From a bacterium (lineage in GTDB: Bacteria > Spirochaetota > Spirochaetia > Treponematales > Rectinemataceae), in the NCBI GenBank assembly GCA_021813065.1, contig JAKALZ010000037.1, positions 1 through 10,824 of the forward strand: 10,824 bases of DNA, given 5' to 3'. The notes under the pieces are model-generated. The model searched no databases and was not told the DNA's origin. It worked only from the letters and a program-made list of their open reading frames with translations. Shown in pieces: positions 1 to 6,806 of this stretch. Made by a program: the position numbers and the translations under genes. Position 1 is the stretch's first letter, and the number at the start of each line of letters is the position of its first letter.

Positions 1-1172
1 CCCGCGGCCCTGATCTCCATCCTCGAACCATACTCCTGTGTCAGCCGCGCTTCCTCTTTCTTGGCGATAAAACCAGCTTTGGAGAGCGAGGCTGTCTGCG
101 GCATACAGATGTTGTGCGCGACCGACATCTGCAGCACGAGTCCCTGCGTCTGCCTGTCTTCCGGCACATACGCGATCCCCATGCGTAGCGCGTGGCGCGG
201 ATTCTTGAAACGCACCGCGGCGCCGCGCACGCGCACTTCACCCCGATCGAGCGGGTCGAGACCGAGCATCGCGCGCATCACTTCGCTGCGTCCCGCCCCG
301 ACCAAGCCGAAAAATCCGAGAATTTCGCCGCGCTTCACTTCAAAAGAAACATCTTTGAAGAGCGAGCCCGATGAAAAATGCTGAACTTCGAGCACACTTT
401 CACCAATCTCCGACAAGCGTTTCGGAAAGAGCTGGCTAAAGGAGCGCCCCGCCATGAGACGCACCAGGGCGTCGGTGTCGGTGTCGGCCATCACTCCGGC
501 TCCCACGTTCTTTCCGTCGCGGAGCACGGTGTAGCGGTCAGAGATGGCGAACAGCTCCTCGAACTTGTGCGATATGAAGAGGATCGCGGTACCTTCAGCT
601 TTGAGCTGTCGGACGATTCTGAAGAGGTCCTCGGTTTCGCGGATGGAGAGCGCGCTTGTCGGCTCGTCCATGATGAGGAGTTTCGCGTTCATCGAGAGGG
701 CGCGCGCGATTCCTACCATGTGGCGCTGTGCGACCGAGAGCGATCCCATCGATGTGTCAGGGTTGATGTCGAGTTCAACTTTCGAGAGGAGCTCGCGTGT
801 CCGCGTTCGTATTGTTCCCCAATCGACGAGGTGTGTGCCATTTTTCCTCGGCATGTGCCCGGTAAACACATTTTCCGCTACGGAAAGCTGCGGAAAAATG
901 ACCGGCTCCTGATGGATGGCGACAATGCCAGCGCGCTGTGCCTCAGTCGTGTCCGAGAAGCGCATTTCGTGCCCTAGGAACGCGATGGAGCCTGCGGTGG
1001 GCCTGTTGTAGATACCGGTGAGCACTTTCACGAGCGTCGACTTGCCCGCGCCATTCTCTCCGATGAGCGCGTGCACTTCTCCCTCGCGGACCGAGAGATC
1101 AACCTCATCCAGCGCCTTGATGCCAGGGAAATACATGGATACACCGCGCATTTCAAGCAAATTTGTGTCCAA
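1..1172 (-). CDS. Sugar ABC transporter ATP-binding protein (RbsA/RhaT-like), 3' end cut by window
   Basis: Tandem-domain ATPase that powers uptake of a monosaccharide through an inner-membrane permease (CUT2 carbohydrate family). I translated about 390 residues; the family is about 500, so roughly 110 C-terminal residues lie beyond position 1. The first nucleotide-binding domain has Walker A GENGAGKST at residues 38-46, the degenerate CUT2 signature LSVAQ at about 145-149, Walker B LLIMDEP at about 165-171 and the switch ISHKFEE. The second domain starts near residue 260 and has the family's typical non-canonical P-loop GLVGAGRSE, followed by VPEDR. The start is TTG at 1172, chosen because GAGGAG lies 7 nt upstream (1180-1185) and the protein then begins like its relatives. 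It follows the RhaS-type binding-protein gene by 103 nt on the same strand, so rhamnose or a related deoxysugar is the inferred substrate. The TTG start and intervening hairpin would lower its expression relative to the binding protein. Confidence 0.93.
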   Translation of the reverse strand, partial: MDTNLLEMRGVSMYFPGIKALDEVDLSVREGEVHALIGENGAGKSTLVKVLTGIYNRPTAGSIAFLGHEMRFSDTTEAQRAGIVAIHQEPVIFPQLSVAENVFTGHMPRKNGTHLVDWGTIRTRTRELLSKVELDINPDTSMGSLSVAQRHMVGIARALSMNAKLLIMDEPTSALSIRETEDLFRIVRQLKAEGTAILFISHKFEELFAISDRYTVLRDGKNVGAGVMADTDTDALVRLMAGRSFSQLFPKRLSEIGESVLEVQHFSSGSLFKDVSFEVKRGEILGFFGLVGAGRSEVMRAMLGLDPLDRGEVRVRGAAVRFKNPRHALRMGIAYVPEDRQTQGLVLQMSVAHNICMPQTASLSKAGFIAKKEEARLTQEYGSRMEIRAA

Positions 1173-1220
1173 TCGCGTGCTCCTCTTTTTCTGGAATGGA
1201 AAATCAGGCGAATGAAAGAA

Positions 1221-1244
1221 GTCCCCGTCGCGTGCGGCGGGGAC
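1221..1244 (-). other. Intergenic hairpin between binding-protein and ATPase genes
   Basis: A GC-rich inverted repeat, GTCCCCG at one end and CGGGGAC at the other, gives a 7 bp stem. A C/A mismatch and two more pairs follow around a 4-base loop. On the minus strand it is followed by TTCTTTC, only weakly U-rich, so it is not a convincing full terminator. Hairpins at this place in sugar ABC operons commonly protect the upstream binding-protein message or partly terminate transcription, giving more binding protein than ATPase. That role is inferred here from position. Confidence 0.6.
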
Positions 1245-1275
1245 CATTGAAACCGTGAAATGATTCGCCGCGGGT

Positions 1276-2277
1276 TTAGAACATCTTGGCGAATTTATCG
1301 ATGTTGGACTTGTCGAATACAAAGGGAACGCCCATCACCGCGCCGCCATCCTGACCGATGTTGATATTGCCCATGCGGCCGGCTTTCACCACATCGCCCG
1401 CTTTGCCGGTGATCTGGCCCTTCACGAGGGAGTAGCAGATGTAGGTGGCGGTGTAGCCGAGATCGATCGGGTTCCACAGCGCGAACTTCTTGCAGATGTC
1501 CTTGTCGACATAGTACTTCATCTCAGAGGGAAGCCCGAGGCCAGTAAGCTCGACTTTGCCCTTCAGGCCCTTGTCCTCAATCGCTTTTCCCGCCGCGGCG
1601 ACGCCGACCGTGGTCGGGGAGATGATGCCGCGAAGGTTCGGATAGGATTCGAAGAGGCCCAGCGCTTCGCGGTAGGACTTGTCGGAGAGATCATCGCCGT
1701 ATACGGTCGCCACGAGTTTCATCTGGGAATATTCAGGCTTCTTGAGCTCTTCCTTCATCCAGCCGATCCACGCGTTCTGGTTGGTTGCCTGGCTGGTGGC
1801 GGAGAGAATCGCGATCTCGCCCTTGTTGCCGATAAGGGAAGCGATGAGCTGCACCTGCTGGCGTCCAATGAGGTCTTCTTTGGATGGCACCAGGTCGACC
1901 ATGCGTCCATCCTTCGAGATGCCGGAGTCGAAGGAAATAACCTTAATGCCGGCCTTCATCGCTTTCTTCGTGATCGGGACGAGCGCGTCGCGGTCGTTGG
2001 CGGAGATGGCGATCGCGTCGACTTTCTGGGCGATCAGGCTGTCGATGATCTCGATCTGTCCCTCGGCGGTTGGCGTGGAGGGGCCGGTGTAGATAAGCTC
2101 GACATTCCCGAGCTCTTTGGCCGCTTCCTGGCCGCCGTCGCGGCAGGCTTCGAAGAATCCGTTTCCGAGCCCTTTAACCAGCATCGCGATGCGGATCTTC
2201 TGCTGTCCGAACACGCTGCCTGTGGCGATAAGCGCGAGCACCAGCACAATAGCGGTGATTCGCAGAGCTTTTTTCAT
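1276..2277 (-). CDS. rhaS: Rhamnose-type ABC transporter substrate-binding protein
   Basis: Periplasmic sugar-binding protein of 333 residues (Peripla_BP_4/type I fold) that delivers substrate to the ABC transporter encoded downstream. A Sec signal peptide is clear: MKK, a hydrophobic core, then VFG with likely cleavage after residue 24. There is no lipobox cysteine, so it should be soluble. The mature protein matches the RhaS rhamnose-binding family from memory in several stretches: IYTGPSTPTAEGQIE, DAIAISANDRDALVP, VYGDDLSDKSYREA, TTVGVAAAGK, TGLGLPSEM and the ending VFDKSNIDKFAKMF. LsrB (AI-2) and rhizobial RhaS are related; the GLGLPSEM and WNPIDLGY segments favour RhaS. The ATG has a consensus AGGAGGT six bases upstream (2284-2290), indicating high expression. 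It lies 98 nt after the response-regulator gene on the same strand. Substrate identity is inferred from family resemblance, not proven. Confidence 0.93.
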   Translation of the reverse strand: MKKALRITAIVLVLALIATGSVFGQQKIRIAMLVKGLGNGFFEACRDGGQEAAKELGNVELIYTGPSTPTAEGQIEIIDSLIAQKVDAIAISANDRDALVPITKKAMKAGIKVISFDSGISKDGRMVDLVPSKEDLIGRQQVQLIASLIGNKGEIAILSATSQATNQNAWIGWMKEELKKPEYSQMKLVATVYGDDLSDKSYREALGLFESYPNLRGIISPTTVGVAAAGKAIEDKGLKGKVELTGLGLPSEMKYYVDKDICKKFALWNPIDLGYTATYICYSLVKGQITGKAGDVVKAGRMGNINIGQDGGAVMGVPFVFDKSNIDKFAKMF

Positions 2278-2309
2278 AAAAGTACCTCCTGAGAAATATT
2301 AAATCGCTT

Positions 2310-2373
2310 GTGAAATGATGTGGCCATTTTTTAAAACGCGAAATGATATCCGTCTACAATCGAGGTGTGGCAA
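2310..2373 (-). promoter_or_regulatory. Candidate promoter and direct repeats upstream of rhaS
   Basis: In the 98 nt between the regulator stop and rhaS, the minus strand reads TTGCCA (2373-2368), a 19-base gap and TATCAT (2348-2343), a possible but over-spaced sigma-70-type promoter. Two similar 12-mers lie as direct repeats on the plus strand: GTGAAATGATGT at 2310-2321 and GCGAAATGATAT at 2338-2349, 10 of 12 identical and 28 bp apart. One overlaps the -10 candidate. They could be sites for the AraC-type response regulator encoded next door. I see no terminator after the regulator, so readthrough is also possible. Confidence 0.35.
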
Positions 2374-2375
2374 AT

Positions 2376-3077
2376 CTACGATTTATGGTCGGCCTTGGAA
2401 TCTGAAGGGTATTCTCCGAGTACTTCCTTGTAGCGTCGGGAAAAATGACGCACATCGGCGTATCCGACCGTGCGGGCCGCCTCGGTCACGCTCATAGTTC
2501 CTTGCTGCAGAAGTTGGCGGGCCTTCGTGACGCGCACCCGCGTTAGATACGACATGAATGTTTCGCCTACCTTCTTATGGAAGAGACTTGAAAGATAGTT
2601 TGGCGTGAGGTTCATCATGTCGGCGAGATCTCCGATCGACACATCCGCGTTGTAGTTTTCCTCGATGTGGTCGAGGACTTTTCCGATTACAGGATCGCGT
2701 TCGGGTCCTAAAGCGAGCAGTTGGTGGCGAAAGAGGCAGTTGTGTAGATCGGCGGGGTTGACCGGCTTCACAAGGTACTCGGTGACACCCAGCCTGAGCG
2801 CGCTGCGCGCGTACTCGAACTCCGCGAAGCTCGAAACGATAACCCAGGCGGTCTCTGGCGCGAGCGGCACACAGCGCTCCAAAGCCGCGAGCCCATCGAG
2901 CCCCGGCATTCGAATATCGACAAAGGCGATACGCGGTTTGTTTTGTCGCACACGCGCCACAAGCTCTTCGCCATCGGACGCCTCTAAGATGTCCTCAGCC
3001 TCAAACCCTTCATCCTTGAGATACGAGGCGAGCAAAAACCGCGCGGGAGCCTCATCGTCGGCCACGATTATCTTCAT
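2376..3077 (-). CDS. Response regulator, REC plus AraC-type DNA-binding domain (YesN-like)
   Basis: DNA-binding response regulator of 233 residues. The N-terminal receiver domain (about 1-120) has the acidic pair D7-D8, phospho-acceptor D54 in VDIRMPGLDG, S82-S83 and K104 in EYLVKPV, so it should be phosphorylated normally. The C-terminal AraC/XylS helix-turn-helix (about 130-230) is recognisable from HIEENYNADVSIGDLADMMN, NYLSSLFHKKVGETF and SVTEAARTVGYADVRHFSRRYKEVLGEYP. Most YesN-type regulators are longer (400-540 residues) with a middle region; this one joins the two domains by a short linker. The ATG at 3077 is chosen because the frame then starts exactly with the receiver fold. The open frame continues upstream to 3440, but only inside the kinase gene. 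The start overlaps the kinase stop as ATGA, with AAGGAG upstream inside the kinase gene, so translational coupling is likely. Likely target: the adjacent sugar transporter genes. Confidence 0.95.
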   Translation of the reverse strand: MKIIVADDEAPARFLLASYLKDEGFEAEDILEASDGEELVARVRQNKPRIAFVDIRMPGLDGLAALERCVPLAPETAWVIVSSFAEFEYARSALRLGVTEYLVKPVNPADLHNCLFRHQLLALGPERDPVIGKVLDHIEENYNADVSIGDLADMMNLTPNYLSSLFHKKVGETFMSYLTRVRVTKARQLLQQGTMSVTEAARTVGYADVRHFSRRYKEVLGEYPSDSKADHKS

Positions 3078-5065
3078 ACGATGGCGCACTCCTTCATGGG
3101 TATGGTAATAGAGGCGGCGAACCCATCCTCGTGCGTCGATTCGAATCTGAGCGACGCCTCTTTGTAGACGAGGTCCAGCCGCCGGCGCACGTTTCCGAGC
3201 CCGACTCTGCCGCTCCGCGCGTGCTGCAGGGCGTCCTCCGACTCGAGACTCGCGAGTTCCTCGAGTTTCGCGCGCTCGCAGCCGGGGCCATTGTCCTCTA
3301 CGCGGATGATAAGGTTGGGCTCCATGAACGCGCACGACACCGATAGGTGTCCATCGGATTTTTTCGGTTCGATGCCGTGGATAAACGCGTTCTCGACAAG
3401 CGGCTGCACGATGAGCTTGGGAATGCGCGCCTCTTCGCACTCAGGCGCTGTTTTGATGGAAAAATCGAAGCGCTCGCCGTAGCGCAGCTTCTGAAGCTCG
3501 CAGTACTTTTCCAGGAACGCGAATTCGTCGACCACCGTGGTCCACTGACCTGGCTCGAGCGTGTACCTCAGCATGTCCTTCAGCGCGATTACCGCCTCTT
3601 CGAGGCGCTTCGATTCGCCCATCCGGTTGAGCGCCATGATCGATGTCAGAATATTATAGAGAAAGTGCGGCCGGATCTGGGCTTGAAGCGCCTCGAAGCT
3701 CGCGTCGCGCCTCGCCGCGAGCGACGCGTGCATTTCGACGTTGTCCAGAACCTGCGCGGCGTAGTCGGCGATCGCGCTGAGCCGTGAAATTTCGAGGTCT
3801 GTAAAGGCCCGATCCTCTCGCGCGAAGAGAAAATAGCCAGAGTTTTTTTTACGGATCGCCATGGGCACGACGAGAAGCGTCGCGAGCCTGTGGTCGAAGC
3901 CCGGTCCATCGAAGTCGAATCGGCTTGCGGCGATGTGCTTGATGAGCAGCCGGTCGTTCAAGTCGGGCAGGGCGAATCCCGCGCGCGCAGGCCGCCGCGA
4001 TGTCCCCTTTTCCCATTTCGGCAGGGGGTCGAACCCCGATTTGGCGCTGAGCTGCACCATGCCACGCTGCCGCAAGAAGATGCACACGCCGCGCGCGCCG
4101 CCCTCGCGTAGCAGCGCCTCGGAGAGAATATTGTTGATCTCGTCCCAGTTCGGCTCCTCGGGCAGCGCCTCGTTGACATCCTTCAAGATGCTGGGAATCG
4201 ATTCCACATTGCGCTTGAGGTCTCCCGCGAGCCGCTCAAAGGCGCCGCCGAGCGCCGCGAGCTCGTCTTTGCCCCGCTTTGGCACCTTGACGGAAAAATC
4301 TCCCTCCGCGACGCTTCCGATCGCGATCTGCAGATCCTTCACCGACGCGATAATTCCCGAGCTTATGAGATAAACGATGAGCATCATGATCGCGCCGAGC
4401 ATCAGAATCGACGCCGCGAGCGTGATAATGGCCGATCGCTCGAGGTGCTCCGAGCGTTGCCGGATGCCGAGCACGAATCGGTTGAGAAAACTTTCGAAAA
4501 TATTGTTGAGGTAAAACGACGCGTCGCGGATCTCGCCGAACACCGAGTACAGCGATTCGTCCTTGCTCTCCTGGATGATCTGGTAGAGGTCCTTGTCGGC
4601 CGTCTCCGAGGCTGGCGAAATTGTCCGCAGTCGGTCGAACAGCTCCGACAGCTTCCCGAACTTGGTGAAGGCCTGCATCGCGAGCGGATCCGAAGTCTTG
4701 TACATGGACGAAAGCGCGGCGTCGTGGCTGAGGATGTACTTTACAGTGGGGTCTTGCATGAATGCCAGGTAGTGATCTTTAAAAAGGCCAGTCTCGTGCG
4801 CGAATTCCCTGCCTGTCACAAGCGAGCGGGGCGCTAGCACCACCGATCGCAGCGACTGGTACGACATCGGAGTGAAGAGGTCGAACACCACATCCTTGAG
4901 AAGGCTGTACACGCTGCGCGACATCGACACGAGCGATGTCCCGTTGTCCACCACGCTCATCATCGCTCGCACGCGCGCGAAGGTCGCCACAGTCAATCCG
5001 GAAAGCACGGCGAACGTGATGAGCTCGATGAGCAGCGCTGCCAAGAATTTTGTTCGAATGCGCAC
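3074..5065 (-). CDS. Sensor histidine kinase, LytS/YesM type, with HAMP and GAF domains
   Basis: Membrane sensor kinase of 663 residues that phosphorylates the regulator encoded by the next gene. The order is: transmembrane helix at about 7-30; extracytoplasmic sensor region at about 31-208, mostly helical by appearance; second transmembrane helix at about 211-238; HAMP linker at about 239-290; a GAF-like domain at about 305-445 (LLVVPMAI, SGYFLFAREDRAFTDLEI, LSAIADYAAQVLDN); His_kinase domain with phospho-acceptor H467 in QIRPHFLYN; and HATPase_c with VENAFIHG (558-565), DNGPG (591-595) and GLGN (622-625). All catalytic motifs are present. The start is GTG at 5065, the only ordinary start that keeps the first membrane helix; no Shine-Dalgarno sequence is visible and a -10-like TATACT sits only 6 nt upstream, so the message may be leaderless. 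The ligand may be free sugar or a sugar-loaded binding protein (inference). Confidence 0.94.
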   Translation of the reverse strand: MRIRTKFLAALLIELITFAVLSGLTVATFARVRAMMSVVDNGTSLVSMSRSVYSLLKDVVFDLFTPMSYQSLRSVVLAPRSLVTGREFAHETGLFKDHYLAFMQDPTVKYILSHDAALSSMYKTSDPLAMQAFTKFGKLSELFDRLRTISPASETADKDLYQIIQESKDESLYSVFGEIRDASFYLNNIFESFLNRFVLGIRQRSEHLERSAIITLAASILMLGAIMMLIVYLISSGIIASVKDLQIAIGSVAEGDFSVKVPKRGKDELAALGGAFERLAGDLKRNVESIPSILKDVNEALPEEPNWDEINNILSEALLREGGARGVCIFLRQRGMVQLSAKSGFDPLPKWEKGTSRRPARAGFALPDLNDRLLIKHIAASRFDFDGPGFDHRLATLLVVPMAIRKKNSGYFLFAREDRAFTDLEISRLSAIADYAAQVLDNVEMHASLAARRDASFEALQAQIRPHFLYNILTSIMALNRMGESKRLEEAVIALKDMLRYTLEPGQWTTVVDEFAFLEKYCELQKLRYGERFDFSIKTAPECEEARIPKLIVQPLVENAFIHGIEPKKSDGHLSVSCAFMEPNLIIRVEDNGPGCERAKLEELASLESEDALQHARSGRVGLGNVRRRLDLVYKEASLRFESTHEDGFAASITIPMKECAIV

Positions 5066-5071
5066 CGCATG

Positions 5072-5100
5072 AGTATAATCCGCGTGGCGCGGGGAAATAA
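5072..5100 (-). promoter_or_regulatory. Candidate promoter for the sensor kinase operon
   Basis: The minus strand shows a good -10, TATACT (5077-5072), 17 bases after a weak -35, TTATTT (5100-5095). Transcription from this -10 would start at or within a few bases of the GTG start codon at 5065, fitting a leaderless transcript and the absence of a ribosome-binding site. The gap to the upstream SPFH stop is 84 nt. Confidence 0.45.
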
Positions 5101-5116
5101 ATCCTCACGCCACGCG
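5081..5116. repeat. 9-bp perfect inverted repeat over the kinase promoter
   Basis: CGCGTGGCG at 5081-5089 and its exact complement CGCCACGCG at 5108-5116 are separated by 18 bases. The centre-to-centre distance of 27 bp and the lack of a T tract argue against a terminator for the SPFH gene. The proximal arm falls in the -10/-35 spacer of the candidate kinase promoter and the distal arm lies just upstream of its -35, so an operator is plausible. A weak stem in the 3' end of the SPFH transcript is the alternative. Confidence 0.45.
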
Positions 5117-5149
5117 AATCGAATGGTGAATGGAAAGAAGGGAGATTTT

Positions 5150-6022
5150 TTACTTGGCGGCTCGAGGCGCGGTGAGCGGCACAACGCCCGCGAGATCGCC
5201 GATCACATTGACGAGTTCGCGGTCGGCGGGAAGGACAATTTTGGCGTTTCCGCGCAGAGACTCCTCAACTGCCTGGAGGCGTCGCAGAAGCTGCGCGTTT
5301 CCGACAAAATACTTGTCGGCGGCTTCATTGACGAGCTTGATCGCCTGGGATTCGCCTTCCGCTTTGAGAATCTCAGCCTGCTTGATGCCTTCCGCTTTCT
5401 TGATCTCAGCGCGTTTGAGGCCATCCGCGGTAGTTTCGGCCGCCGTGGCAAAGTCGACCGCGGCGATCTTTTCGTTCTCCGCCTTGACGACCTTGTTCAT
5501 GGTCTCCTGCACGTCCTTGGGCGGATCAATCTCCTTGAGCTCGGTGCGCACTACCGAGATGCCCCAGTTTTCGGTTTCTTTAAGAAGTGTGAGGAGGAGC
5601 TCTGTGTTGATCTTCGAGCGCTCGCTGTTCGCGCTCTTCAGCGTCATGGTGCCGATGATATTGCGGAGCGTCGTGCGCGCGAGGCTCACGATCTGGAGCT
5701 GGTAATTGTTTACATTATATTGTGAAGCTTTCACATTTGTTTCGTCGGGCAGCACGCGGAAGTAGACCTGTGCGTCCACCTGCGCGTTCAGGTTGTCATT
5801 GGTAATGATTTCCTGTGGCTCGGCGTTGACCATCTGCTCGGTGGTGTTGACGCGGAACATCTTTGCCACCACAGGCAGAATCCAGTGGAAGCCCGGCTGC
5901 GCAAAACTATGATATTTGCCGAATACCTCAATGAGACCACGATGCGTCGGCCGCACAATCCGTACGCCACTTAACAAGAAGAGAATTACGATCGCGATAA
6001 TGATCAGAATTCCGTATGTCAT
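5150..6022 (-). CDS. SPFH/band 7 (stomatin/QmcA-like) membrane protein
   Basis: Protein of 290 residues from the stomatin/prohibitin/flotillin/HflK family, which forms membrane-anchored oligomers thought to organise membrane domains or regulate proteases. It begins with one strongly hydrophobic helix (about 4-20), then RIVRPTHRGLIEVFGKY typical of the SPFH entry. The core domain runs to about residue 170 and includes VDAQVYFRV and ENWGISVVRTELKEIDPP. An Ala/Glu/Lys-rich coiled coil with AEGIKQAEILKAEGE-type repeats spans about 175-245, and the tail ends LTAPRAAK. Length and order fit stomatin-like QmcA/paraslipin proteins. The ATG at 6022 is preceded by GGAGGT with six-base spacing. The usual NfeD partner gene is not adjacent: downstream is the sensor kinase and upstream is the divergent YdeI-like gene. 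It therefore appears to be a single-gene transcription unit with no evident link to the sugar locus. Confidence 0.93.
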   Translation of the reverse strand: MTYGILIIIAIVILFLLSGVRIVRPTHRGLIEVFGKYHSFAQPGFHWILPVVAKMFRVNTTEQMVNAEPQEIITNDNLNAQVDAQVYFRVLPDETNVKASQYNVNNYQLQIVSLARTTLRNIIGTMTLKSANSERSKINTELLLTLLKETENWGISVVRTELKEIDPPKDVQETMNKVVKAENEKIAAVDFATAAETTADGLKRAEIKKAEGIKQAEILKAEGESQAIKLVNEAADKYFVGNAQLLRRLQAVEESLRGNAKIVLPADRELVNVIGDLAGVVPLTAPRAAK

Positions 6023-6059
6023 TGCGTTACCTCCATGTAAAGCACAATCAACATTCGGG

Positions 6060-6088
6060 AAGATACTGATAATTAGGGTCGCGGTAAA
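6060..6088 (-). promoter_or_regulatory. Candidate promoter of the SPFH gene
   Basis: The minus strand reads TTTACC (6088-6083), 17 bases, then TATCTT (6065-6060), each matching 4 of 6 consensus bases. This would give a leader of about 30 nt before the SPFH start at 6022 with its GGAGGT site. The match is moderate. Confidence 0.4.
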
Positions 6089-6117
6089 TGTTGACGCAGA
6101 CGGAGCGCTCGCGGCGG

Positions 6118-6147
6118 TTGACCTTGGCGATTGTGTCGATCAATAAT
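6118..6147 (+). promoter_or_regulatory. Candidate promoter of the YdeI-family gene
   Basis: TTGACC at 6118-6123 and AATAAT at 6142-6147 are separated by 18 bases, each matching 5 of 6 sigma-70 consensus positions. Transcription would begin near 6154, giving a leader of about 38 nt before the ATG at 6192. This is the best-looking promoter in the window. Confidence 0.6.
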
Positions 6148-6175
6148 GAGTGCGCATCGACAATAATTGCGCATC
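6141..6175. repeat. Imperfect tandem direct repeat at promoter/transcript start
   Basis: CAATAATGAGTGCGCATC (6141-6158) is followed after GA by CAATAATTGCGCATC (6161-6175), the same unit lacking GAG. The first copy contains the -10 of the YdeI-gene promoter and both contain the palindrome TGCGCA. It may be a regulator site, a second -10, or a simple local duplication. Confidence 0.6.
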
Positions 6176-6191
6176 TATGCGGAGGCGCTCC

Positions 6192-6779
6192 ATGAATCCG
6201 AAGGTCGACGAGCTGTTGAGCGGCACCAAAAAATGGAAGGATGAGTTCGCCGCCCTGCGGGAGATCATCCTCGACTGCGGCGAGTGCGGGCTCGAGGAAG
6301 AGCTCAAGTGGGGCCAGCCCTGCTACACCTTCCAGGGGAAAAATGTCGTGCTCATCCACGGATTCAAAGAGTACTGTGCCCTGCTGTTCTTCAAGGGCGC
6401 CCTCATTCCCGATCCGCGGGGAATCCTTGTCATTCAGACCGACAACGTGCAGGCCTCGCGCCAGATCCGTTTCACGAGCCTCAAGGAAATTGTCGAACTC
6501 GCGCCCGTCCTCAAAGAGTATATTCGCCAGGCGGTCGAGGTCGAAAAGTCCGGCCAGAAGGTCGAATTCAAGAAAACCTCGGAGTTCAAGGTTCCCGAAG
6601 AATTCCAGCGCAGGCTGAGCGAAGACCCCGTGCTCAAAGCGGCCTTTGAGGCGCTCACGCCGGGGCGCCAGCGGGCCTACTTGCTTTTCTTCGCCGCGCC
6701 GAAGCAGTCCGCCACCCGCGAATCGCGGATCGAGAAGAGCATTCCACGGATTCTCGATGGCATCGGGCTCAACGATTGA
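6192..6779 (+). CDS. YdeI/OmpD-associated family protein (DUF1801 plus OmdA)
   Basis: Cytosolic protein of 195 residues resembling bacterial YdeI proteins. The N-terminal DUF1801 domain (about 1-125) is recognised from MNPKVDELLSGTKKWKDEF, EELKWGQPCYTFQGKNV, LIHGFKEYCALLFFKGALI and QASRQIRFTSLKEIVEL. The C-terminal part (about 135-195) matches the OmdA-type region with VPEEFQRRLSEDPVLKAAFEALTPGRQRAYLLFF, ending in a basic stretch with IEKSIPRILDG. The biochemical function of the family is not established; it has been linked to protection against some bacteriocins and to stress. The ATG at 6192 is preferred over upstream in-frame ATGs because GGAGG lies six bases before it (6181-6185) and relatives start with MNPKVDE. 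It stands alone on the plus strand, divergent from the SPFH gene and convergent with the hydrogenase gene, and has its own promoter candidate. Confidence 0.9.
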   Translation: MNPKVDELLSGTKKWKDEFAALREIILDCGECGLEEELKWGQPCYTFQGKNVVLIHGFKEYCALLFFKGALIPDPRGILVIQTDNVQASRQIRFTSLKEIVELAPVLKEYIRQAVEVEKSGQKVEFKKTSEFKVPEEFQRRLSEDPVLKAAFEALTPGRQRAYLLFFAAPKQSATRESRIEKSIPRILDGIGLND

Positions 6780-6786
6780 GCGCGCA

Positions 6787-6804
6787 GGTGCTCACGTGAG
6801 CGCC
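6787..6804. repeat. 18-bp palindrome between convergent genes
   Basis: GGTGCTCACGTGAGCGCC is a near-perfect palindrome (perfect 12 bp core GCTCACGTGAGC) in the 27 nt between the YdeI-family stop (6779) and the hydrogenase stop (6807). It could fold as a small bidirectional terminator hairpin, but no T run follows on either strand, so a function is uncertain. Confidence 0.35.
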
Positions 6805-6806
6805 GC

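Noticed and set aside
378..977. Plus-strand open frame of 199 codons
   Set aside because: Lies opposite the clear ABC ATPase domains; no family features.
3078..3440. Upstream extension of the response-regulator frame
   Set aside because: The receiver domain starts exactly at the ATG at 3077, and the extension only reads the kinase gene in another frame.
6048..6359. Minus-strand frame across the divergent gap between the SPFH and YdeI genes
   Set aside because: Overlaps the start of the YdeI-family gene and the promoter candidates, with no domain or ribosome-binding site.
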